NCBI GenBank assembly: GCA_034359265.1
Contig: CP136898.1
Coordinates: 50,705,501-50,769,500 of the forward strand
From: Canna indica
Taxonomy: Eukaryota; Streptophyta; Magnoliopsida; Zingiberales; Cannaceae
Direction: 5' to 3'
Length of the DNA stretch: 64,000 bases
Shown: in pieces, positions 55,414 to 64,000 of the stretch
Position numbering within the stretch: the first letter of the stretch is position 1
Layout of the letters: each line of letters begins with the position of its first letter
The notes under the pieces: model-generated
What the model was told of the DNA's origin: nothing
Database searches by the model: none
What the model saw: the letters and a program-made list of their open reading frames with translations, nothing else
Program-made: the position numbers and the translations under genes

Positions 55414-58400
55414 ATCTCTCCCTTTTTGATGATGACAAATATCCTTCAGAAAATATCTACAATTAAGCATAGAGGAGATCAAATATGGGATTTCTCCCCC
55501 TATCAACATGAATATCTATGTAATAGAACTCCCCCTATCTATATGCATGGCTTTCCTATATTTTCTTCCCCTTTACCTATATTTTTCTCCCCCTTTAGAC
55601 ATCACTCAAAAAGGGCAAGAAAAGTCAATCAAAATTCGAAGTTGAAACTCTAAAAGCAAGTTTTCATGAAAAACATGTAGATCTCAACTCAAGGGATGAA
55701 AACATACATACTAGTGAGACTAATCAATACATGATATCATGGAATGATCAATATGATCTAAAACTAGAAATCATGTACTAATTCAAGTATCGATATTACA
55801 CATATCGGTCAAAGTTTCAAAGATCATTTTAGAAATGAGTTTTTCTAAAATCATAATGAGAACGATACCAATGATAGAATTACCATATCATACTTGATGT
55901 CTCTTTCAAAGATTTTGACGAAAATCTAAAGTATCAAGAAATGAGCACTTGGGAAGAATGATACTTTAATGACATTTTCGTAAATAAGTGAATCTTTCAT
56001 GATATTTCTAGATTTCATTCAGACTTTGTTGGTATATCTAGATTTCATTCAAACTTTCAAAATACCAAGATATGAGCATTTAAAGCATGTATATCAAGTT
56101 TGAAGTGAAACTAATGTCATTTAATCAAGATATGAATTTAGCACAATTTCATTCAAAGTAGGCTTAAAAACATGAAAATGCTAAGTATCAAATTTTACTA
56201 TCTACTCATGTTTTCTCTAACTTAGTCACTTGGACATCTAAAATAAGTGAATCTAAGTATACGAGTAAAGTTTGGGGTGAGAATGAGGTTATCAAGTCAC
56301 TTTTTGACTTAGGCCAAAGTATACTTCAAGTTTTCAAAAATTAAACTTTTAAATTCATACAAAATTATATTTTTGACAAATTTTTTTGAAACTTTGACTG
56401 GACAAACTAGATTTTTCAAGGAATCTACATGTTCAAGAATCAGTCAAAAATCAGTTTCCTATAAATTCATAAAATTCTTGAAAGTCCAAGGGCATTTTCA
56501 TAAATTTCAGGTGTTTTTCCGAAAGTTATCATTTTTTATTCAAACTTTCTAGTTATCGCTGAATGGTCATTTGAAATTCATGTGTCAAGTTTGAACTTAA
56601 AATGAATTGTCTAAGTTCATTTTTCATCATATATTGATTTCAATGAAAAAATGGATATTTCTAACTATCATTCAAGTTATCAAAATCATTCCTAGAAATA
56701 ATTTTACTCAAGCAATGATGTGAATGATATTAGAAATGGAATCAAAATGGTATACATGAGTTTTCATTTGATATTTTTGAAGAAGAATCAAAGTATCGGA
56801 AAAATGAGTATTTCAAGTAAGTGATATTTTGTGTTTTCGAAATCCAACTTCATAATTCTATTATAAATCAGATTCTTGATAAAAAATTTTGAAATTTTTA
56901 CACAACAAACTAGATTTTTCAGTGAAAGTTCAGTTTCAAGAATCATCTAAAAATGATTTTTCTACATGTTTCTAGAAATAATTGAAAATACTCAATTTTC
57001 AATGGCATTTCCATAATTTTTAGTTATTTTCAAAAAGTGTTCAGTTTTCATTCAAACTTTTATGACACCATATAATGGTCATGTAAAGAGTGCATGTCAA
57101 GTTTGAAATGAAAATTATGTCCTTAAGTCAAAATATCAACCTAGCATGATTTCATTAAAAACTAAGCTAGTTATCATGAAACTTACTAAGTGTCAATTTT
57201 ATCATTTACTCATGGTTTTTCAAACTTAAACCTATGGACACCTAACATGAGTAAATCTAAACATGTTCCTCAAATATGGATTAAAAACGAGACCTTTAAG
57301 TCAATTTATTGACTTGGGTCAACTTGATTCAAAAGAGGTTATCATGAAATAACCTCTATATCATTTTATCTATATCCATATGAATTTTTCACTTTAAATG
57401 CATGGAAACATATCATAACTATTCCTAAACATATTTATGAAGTTTGGACTTAAAATGAAGTGTCCAAATCGATTTGTTGACTTGGGTCAAACTTTTCAAG
57501 TTTAAGTCCACTAAAGTAATCTAGTTATCACATTGTTAATTTAGACATGAATTTTCAAGTTTAAGCACATGACAACTAATCATTATCACACCTAAACATG
57601 TTCATCCAATTTTTAACTTAAAATGAAGTCTTTAAAGAAAAATTTCAACCTAGTCTGATTTCATAAATATAATGATATCATGAAATGAGCTAAGTTATCA
57701 AGATTTTTCCTACTCATGAAAATTCAAATATTTATCATGCATAATCAATCATGAGCATAGAGAAATCATTTAAGCATGAATATTCAAGTATTGTAATAAG
57801 AGTTTTGCAAAACCAAAACCATACCTCATTCTAGAAAATTGCCAAACTTTTCATTTCATTTTTCATTTTCTTGTAGATAGCATAGCCTTCCATTAACATT
57901 TTCAATTTGCAAGTAGACTTCATTAGTAGATAATGAAATTAAGGCGACTAGCAAGTTAACCAAACCAAATAGCAAAGAGAGATTCAAATATCATTTTCAA
58001 AATGCATCTTTGCTAGATAGTTCGAAATTCGCTTTAAATGAAATCAAGTAATACCAAAACGAATTTTAAGAGATCACAAAAATAATAAATATGAAAACAT
58101 GATCTCCAACCCTTCATATTGGTTGAAAACCGAAAGGTCACAATTAGCCTACGATTTAGAATCGCAAGGTCGCATTAGCCCGTTATAGGCTACATAGGTC
58201 TCCGAAGAGACCGAAAATCAAAAATTAAAAACATTTTTGAAAGCATATCATGAGCGGGAAAAATAATCAATTTAAGCAAGTATCATGAACTCCAACTATT
58301 AATGGATCAATTGAAGTTATGAGATGATACCAAACCTTTTAGATGCCAACTTTCATTTCCATAGGCATCTAGGTGGAAATCTTGAAGTTGCAACAATGTA

Positions 58401-58440
58401 AGGATCTTTTATTGAATTATTGGCCAACTTCAACACATCA
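55414..58440. other. 3-kb AT-rich non-coding spacer with degenerate internal repeats
   Basis: No open frame of note on either strand. Recurrent wording shows worn internal repeats: AACTAGATTTTTCA at about 56407 and 56929 with like context, ATGTCAAGTTTGAA-type words at about 56090, 56580 and 57105, and ACTTGGACATCTAAAATAAG (56227) against ATGGACACCTAACATGAG (57233). In an ordinary SIRE element this place would hold pol. Confidence 0.6.
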
Positions 58441-58447
58441 CTTTCCC

Positions 58448-59676
58448 TTATCCTTGTGTGGTAGCTCCCCCTACAAAAGAGCATGAAACTTTTGGTACCC
58501 AAATGGCTTTGGGTCCTTGGGGGTTAGTTGGCCTAGGAATCCAAAGTGTTCTAGCCACACTTGGATTTCTCTTCAATGCACAATCATGGATAGCATGACC
58601 ATATATACCACAACAAAAACAATGTCCATGAAACTTTTTCTTTTCATTTTTAACATGGACATGAGATTTAATGTTAGAATGCTTGACATAAGAAGGATGA
58701 TGGGCATGAGCATTCTTAAGGGTAATATTCTTCTTTTGAGGTTTCCTAAATGAGACATTTTGATTTTTAGAATTGAAAGAAGAAGCATTAACTTTCCTAC
58801 TTAAAATAAATATCTCATTTTTCAACTCATTCATAGATTTATGCAATGCATGTAATTGAGATTTTAACATGCAATTCTCATTTTCTAAATTGTTATTTTT
58901 AAGCTTCAAATCCTTAAGCGCAAGTTCTACATTATCATGGCATAAATCAAATGACCTAGATTTCAAGTTTTCATTTTCTAGTTTGGATTCGGCAAATGAG
59001 AATTAAGCATCACATTTTCCTTTTTCAACATTTTATTTTTCTTATCTTTTCTAATAAGCAAGGTATACATTTTCCTATACTCATCTACTAACTCATCATA
59101 TGACATGTTATGAGAACTAGTAGAGTTAGCATCATCATTTTTATTAGCATGACTAGGTGAAGGAGAGTGTACCTCATCAATAGCATTCATGAGGCTAACT
59201 TTAGATGTGGCTTCATAGTCATGGCTAGAGGGTGCTTCAAGTGAGTGAGAGGTGGAGGTGGAAGCACTTGACCTCTTCCTTACTTTATTCTTCATGCTTG
59301 GGCAATTTTTCTTCACATGCCCATTTTCTTTGCGAGCATGACAAATTACCTTTCGTTTTCTGCTCTTAGAATTGCTCCATTGACTAGAAGCACTATGAGC
59401 ATCAAAACTAAGATTAGTAGTAGGTAAGTGACCATTGTCATCACCACCTTCATTAAAAGTATCAATTTCTTCTATTTTGGCATGATCATATAAAATATTT
59501 AAAGTGGCCCATAAATCAAAAGCTGAAGAGCAATGCATCACTTTCTCTAGGATGCCATTTGGTAATGTGCAAAGTATACAATTCATGACATCTCCATTAT
59601 ACTTAAACATTTTCTTATCTAATTCACTCCAAGCATGCATATCAACCTTAGGTTCAATGAATTCTAGTCTTAACAT
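58448..59676 (-). pseudogene. SIRE-like gag (minus strand)
   Basis: Two nearly adjoining frames. 59676-58978 starts MLRLEFIEPKVDMHAWSELD and covers the capsid (MNCILCTLPNGILEKVMHCS), a partly lost first knuckle (CHARKENGHVKKNC, first Cys pair imperfect), a Ser-rich linker and a coiled coil. 58966-58448 continues the coiled coil (LKLKNNNLENENCMLKSQLH) to a second knuckle, CFCCGIYGHAIHDC, and the SIRE-type ending TLWIPRPTNPQGPKAIWVPK. One frameshift separates them near 58970. The layout is the same as in the plus-strand copy at 44569-51049. Confidence 0.78.
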
Positions 59677-59697
59677 GTTAAGGACACCAAACCCTTA

Positions 59698-60500
59698 GGG
59701 CATGTTTGGTTAGCGAAACCAAGTTTGTTTTCAAGGTTTCGGATTCACTGAAACCAAAACTGCTTACGAAAACGTGTTTAGTTCACCATTTTTATGAAAC
59801 TGAATCAAAACCAGAATGAAAACAAAACCAATTTTCTTAATAAAAATGAAAACACCAGAATGTTGTTTTCTGTGGTTTCAAGACTGTCGGTTTCGTTATC
59901 AAAATGCAGTGGCAATTTTGTAATTATAAATATATATATTTTTATAAAATTAATTAATTTACAAATAAATCAAACTATATATAACTTTTAAAAATAAAAA
60001 TAAAAATTATCATTTTCAACTCAAACTATTATCTTAAATTTATAAATTAATTAAATCAATTTATATCTAATTGACTCAAACCCAAATTTCTTAAAGTTGA
60101 TCTATTTATAATTTAATCAAAATTAATTTTAGACCATTGGACGTATTTTTTTTGAAAATTTGTAATAACTATTAATTAATTTTTATATCTAATTGAACAA
60201 AAAAAAATTATATTACCAATAACTTAATTAATTAAATTATATAAATATTTTATAACTATATTAGCAAATATTTAATTTTGTAAACTAACTAAACATTTAA
60301 TTACTACTAAAAATATTCAAGAAAAATTAATATTATTTTTTATAACCAAATAAATATTCACTGGTTTCAACTGACTAAAACCGATATTGTTTTTCTTAAC
60401 CAAATGCGTTTTTAGAAAGCTGAAAACTAGAAACCAAAACCAAGTTTTCAGTTTCACTGAAACTAAACCAGAAAATAATTTTCGCTAACCAAACAACACC
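59698..60500. mobile_element. PIF/Harbinger-type non-autonomous element
   Basis: 803 bp flanked by TTA (59695-59697, 60501-60503). The ends are inverted repeats: GGGCATGTTTGGTTAGCGAA and, reversed, GGTGTTGTTTGGTTAGCGAA. Further matching inverted words (GAAACCAAGTTTG ... AAACTTGG) extend inward. The GG-start and TTA target suit Tourist-like elements. The centre is AT-rich and non-coding. It sits in the gag leader of the SIRE-like element. Confidence 0.85.
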
Positions 60501-60649
60501 TTAGTCTTTAAATATGTGTACATCCTATATTTTCAAAGACCAAAGTTCGAGGCATTGAACCTAGGAGGTGAAGACGGTAAATACTCTAGTGCCATTTTTC
60601 GGATCGAGAGACGATGTAGAGGAGACAGTGAAATCTCAATCTACGACCC

Positions 60650-60661
60650 GCTCTGATACCA
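60650..60661 (-). other. Primer-binding site of the SIRE-like element
   Basis: GCTCTGATACCA on the plus strand, the complement of TGGTATCAGAGC (tRNA-Met type), 2 bp from the LTR at 60664. Confidence 0.9.
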
Positions 60662-60663
60662 AT

Positions 60664-61950
60664 TGTTGGGTGAAATGGCCACATTAGAGGGGGGTGAATA
60701 GTGTGTTAACTAATCTTATCGCCTAATTCCGATTTTAATCGTTTACTTGATTACTTAGGCAATTCATAAATTCAAATAGCAAGTGGAAGCAATAAATAAG
60801 ATAATTAAGCAAACACAAGAGAGACAACACTAACACAATGATTTATAGTGGTTCGGCCCCAATGCCTTCTCCACTACCTAAGAAACCCGCTTAGGATTTC
60901 CAAACTTAGCTTTACTAGATTATCTTATTTTCCTTACACAGAGGACTTTGACCCGAAGAGTCTCACTCTCAACCTAAGGCACTTCCATACCCAAAAGTCT
61001 CCGCCTTCTTACCAAGAGCACTCTTCAACCTCAACCATAAGGGACAACTCAACTAATCCTAGTAAACTATGTTTACACAAGTGGCTTTACACCTTCTACA
61101 CCAAGGTAACCACTTACACACAAGACCTAACACTAGGTCTTCTTACAAGCTCAAATACAATGAAATAAACAATAAAATACAATAATAAATGGAGCAATAA
61201 ATCAAACAATGAAGTACCTAGCTCCAAACAAAGTTTCCTAGCTTCCTCTTGATGGCTTTGATGGTGAATCAATGAAGTTAAGGCTTATCCAAGAAGTTGA
61301 GAGATCAAAACTAGGGATTTCAAGAATTATGGCTCAATCAAGCTTAGAATTGATCAATGATGGCTCAACGAAGTGTAGGAGTGATCAAAAGTCTAGAGGA
61401 AGGCTCTCATGGCTTCCTATTTATAAGCCATGAAGAGAAGGAGTGAAATAGGCGGCTCAACGGGCGGAAATCTAGTCATTTCCAACGGCTCGACCGAAAG
61501 CAAACTGCCGCTTTCTGGCACACTTTCGGTCGACCGACCGGTCGACCGAATTGGCTATTGCCAATTTTCTGCCACATTCAATCGACCGATCGGTCGACTG
61601 AATTGGCTACTGCCAATTTTCTGCTTCGTTCGGTCGATCGAATTGGCTACTACCAATTTTTCTGTACATTCGGTCGACCGAACCTAGGCTGAATTTGATT
61701 TTTTCAGCCTTCTTCTTACACGCTTCGTTTTCGGATTCCGGCCTTCATCATGCGTCAATTTGGAGAGCTTTCCATGTGTTCTTTAGACTCGTCCAAGATG
61801 TCTTTGGGGCACATGTCGAACTTCAAAAGATTTCCATGACGAACCCGAATGCGTCGATCAAAGTCCTTCCGATTTTTTAATTTCTCCGATATTTCCGATC
61901 GAGGACATCGAGCACTAACCGATATGGAACCCGAAAACCTTAGGCCAACA
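60664..61950 (-). mobile_element. 5' LTR of the SIRE-like element
   Basis: 1287 bp, TGTTGGGTG to GGCCAACA. Near 61520-61680 it carries the same GGTCGACCGA / AATTGGCTA...CCAATTTT blocks as the other LTR, with fewer or shortened units. Confidence 0.88.
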
Positions 61951-61955
61951 ACGAG

Positions 61956-62950
61956 GTCTCTCGCACTCCTTATCAGAGAGAAGAGAAGGACACTAAGGTC
62001 ACGGAGGCTACCCCTCCTCTCCATGTCGACTTGGGACCCTTTACCGAGCACATCATGGTGATATGCCTTTCACCCAGATTCAAGCTGCCGACCACACTAA
62101 AGCCCTACGAAGGCATGGGCGACCCGATCACACACCTAATAATGTTCATGTCCATGATGCTTCTCAACGGAGCAACCGACCCTATCCTATGTCGAGCCTC
62201 TCCAACCTTTTTGGAAAAGGTCATGGTACTATGGTTCTCATCGCTTCCACTAGGGTCTATACACACTTTCGAGGAGCTATGCCATGCTTTCACCAACTAG
62301 TTCTCCTCGTCCCCGATCTACTCCAAAACCAAAGACGTCCTCCATTACATCAAGCAAGGGCAACAAGAGTCTTTGAGGGAGTACATAAAGAGATTCCAAA
62401 CCATGGCCATGGAGATCCCAAATCTTGACCCACGCGTCGAGCTATTCTCTATCAAGCACGGTCTAAAACCCGGACACTTCGCATATCAGATTGCCCTAGC
62501 AAAGCCAAATGACATGGCCGAGTTCTGGGAGAAGATTGCAAATCACATAGAGATGGAAGAACTCTGAGAAGCCAGAACGGCCAACAGGCAGAATGTTAAG
62601 GATACTGTTGAAGATAAAAAATCCAAGAAAACTAACAAGAAGGACGAAGATCAAGATCGCCGTGAGCGGGGTAACAACAAAAGAGCAATGTCGCCACCTC
62701 GCCCGAATGCCCGGTATGAGAAGTACACTCTGTTCAATACGAAGAAGGAAACTATCCTCCGTAAGATCTACGACTTGAAATGCCTTAGACATCCTATCAA
62801 TACTGGGAAGTAGAAACTGCCACCCAACACCGAAGACTATGTGGTGCTCGGAGACCAGCTTGAGGACCTAGTTCGTGCAGGATGCCTCGACCGGTACATC
62901 AACCGCGGAAGGCAAAATGGTCGAAGCAAGCCGAGACCACCGAAGTCAGA
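61956..62950 (+). pseudogene. Gypsy gag, second part
   Basis: After the ACGAG duplication the frame reads VSRTPYQREEKDTKVTEATP, then the retrotransposon gag core PRFKLPTTLKPYEGMGDPIT, LNGATDPILCRASPTFLEK, FEELCHAFTN, a stop at 62299, KTKDVLHYIKQGQQESLREY, MEIPNLDPRVELFSIKHGLK. A stop follows at 62565, and then YTLFNTKKETILRKIYDLKC and LPPNTEDYVVLGDQLEDLV, the knuckle-bearing end with the cysteines lost. It is homologous to the minus-strand Gypsy gag at 37659-38664. No pol follows in the window. Confidence 0.8.
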
Positions 62951-63240
62951 GTTGAAGACAAACACCTCTGAACCCCCATGGAATTCAAAAGGACAATGAC
63001 AGAGCCAACCGCCTAGAAAATGAAGTTCGAGGAATCATCGACTACATAGCCGAAGGATTCGCAGGAGGAGGTGAATCAAGCTCGGCTAGAAAGAGATCCC
63101 TCCGAGCAATTATGGCGGTTGATGACACCGCTCACCCGCAAGGGCCTATTGTACGGTCGGCGAGGACCGGACAAGCAACAAAAATTTGTGTAGTAGAAAA
63201 ACTAATACCAATCCTCTACCCAAGCGGATCCATGCATCTC
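62951..63240 (+). pseudogene. Probable Gypsy gag-pol linker remnant
   Basis: Scattered wording on the plus strand (ENEVRGIIDYIAEGFAGGGE, SSSARKRSLRAIMAV) matches the stretch between gag and protease in related Gypsy elements. No clean frame remains. Confidence 0.45.
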
Positions 63241-63244
63241 GGTT

Positions 63245-64000
63245 AAATCAATATTAGTTTAGTGATTATACCTTTGAAGACCGAACTCTGTTTTTTGCTT
63301 AATAAATCCAAGATCACGATCTTGCTTCCGATCCAAGGTGCTGCCAAAGATGAACACTCTTTACTATTAGCACACGAACGAACGTGTCGAACTACACAGT
63401 TTACAAGTGTTAGCTTGGTTATCTTGAAACTCCTTCCGATCTGGACGAGCACGGAACTCCTTCCGAGCTCTTCTCTCTCTCTGTTTGGGTAGAGGTCGGC
63501 TGCCACAAAGGGAACTCGACTTCCTTCAAAAGGAGGTTGGCAGCCACTAGGAGTTGATCATCTACCTATCTAATCCATATGTGGGTATTTATAGACTCGT
63601 CAAGAAAATTGATCTTCTCATCTCATCCGTTGATCATTTTAGGCCATATTCAGAATATTAAAACACCCTTTAATACTTGAATATTACATATCCTTAATAA
63701 TAATTATCAAGGTCGAATTACCTTAATTCGAGATACCAATTTTAATGTATCATTTAATAACGATTATTAAAGATACATTGCCTAAATTAGGATCAACATT
63801 GTTCCAATTTTAAATCTCATTTAAAATTCAGAATAATTAATTCTGATTTGAAAACTTCGTTTCAAATTTGAAATTAATTTCCAAAATTACCAACAGTGAT
63901 TTAGTCTATTAATATCATGCGGATCCAATTCGATGAGTCATAATCTTAAGCCCAATTCGGTTCGCCCTATGTGTGCGACCCTGTAGTTTCACTTAACGTT
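63245..64000. other. Unassigned; possible LTR reaching past the window
   Basis: 63245-63600 is of mixed composition with a CTCTCTCTCT stretch; 63600-64000 is AT-rich with words like AATAATTATCAAGG and AATTTTAAATCTCATTT. It might be the edge of another retroelement that inserted in the Gypsy element, but no terminal motif can be seen. Confidence 0.3.

Larger units (their letters stand above)
54035..61950 (-). mobile_element. SIRE-like Copia element with gag but no pol (LARD-like)
   Basis: A complete 7.9-kb element on the minus strand: LTRs 54035-55413 and 60664-61950, each TG...CA on the plus strand; a perfect 5-bp target duplication ACGAG (54030-54034, 61951-61955); the primer site TGGTATCAGAGC on the minus strand at 60661-60650; and a polypurine tract (AAAAAGGGAGAGAT, complement, at about 55414-55427). 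The interior has gag only (58448-59676) and a 3-kb AT-rich spacer where pol should be. It probably moved with proteins supplied by a relative. Confidence 0.93.

Noticed and set aside
1..64000. CRISPR arrays, bacterial operons or organelle inserts
   Set aside because: No spaced direct repeats of CRISPR type, no bacterial gene order, and no recognisable plastid or mitochondrial gene; all coding signals are of plant nuclear or transposon type.

Overview
This is nuclear DNA from a flowering plant, most likely a eudicot. It has spliced genes with GT-AG introns, plant-type LTR retrotransposons (Copia and Ty3/Gypsy with tRNA-Met-type or TTTGGCGCC primer sites), plant L1-type LINEs, CACTA, PIF/Harbinger and Mutator-type DNA elements, and TRIM miniature retroelements. 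Only one gene looks complete: a 19-exon long-chain acyl-CoA synthetase most like LACS2 (13671-19752, + strand). A second host fragment is an orphan first exon encoding the coiled-coil head of a CNL (CC-NBS-LRR) disease-resistance protein (41823-42281, - strand). Almost everything else is transposable element, much of it nested.

Layout. 1-5582: the 3' LTR of a minus-strand Copia element, split by a 3.9-kb CACTA transposon (1341-5236) with perfect 12-bp ends and an ACC target duplication. 5583-10480: the decayed interior of that Copia (RT, integrase, gag, leader). 10485-11640: a Gypsy gag remnant. 11883-12335 and 12919-13102: two MITEs upstream of the LACS gene. 13671-19752: the LACS gene, with three TRIM insertions in its introns. 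20159-26525: a nearly full-length minus-strand LINE with a 17-bp target duplication. 26607-26912: a 168-bp tandem duplication. 27440-29920: a Copia LTR and gag fragment, split by a 5'-truncated LINE (28117-29265). 29938-36180: LINE fragments, a rearranged second copy of the first Copia family carrying an internal inversion (30910-34101), and small DNA elements. 36526-39575: a minus-strand Gypsy remnant. 39576-42953: mostly featureless, with a fourth TRIM and the CC exon.

42954-52464: a plus-strand SIRE-like Copia (5' LTR, primer site, gag). A CACTA MITE and a 5-kb LINE (45069-50115) interrupt it, and it ends in 13 units of a 110-bp tandem repeat. 53200-62950: a plus-strand Gypsy element whose gag is split by a 7.9-kb minus-strand SIRE-like element (54035-61950, ACGAG target duplication) that has gag but no pol; this element in turn holds an 803-bp PIF/Harbinger-type element. 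The last 750 bp show no recognisable gene.

The LACS protein would activate fatty acids to acyl-CoA at the ER membrane, probably for cutin or other surface lipids. The transposon genes carry many stops and frameshifts, so few or none are likely active. The most informative signals are structural: target duplications that bring split gag frames back into register, an occupied/empty-site pair for the CACTA element, a TRIM placed on a 5' splice site, and the 110-bp array. Everything here was read by eye; family names rest on remembered motifs, not on a database search.
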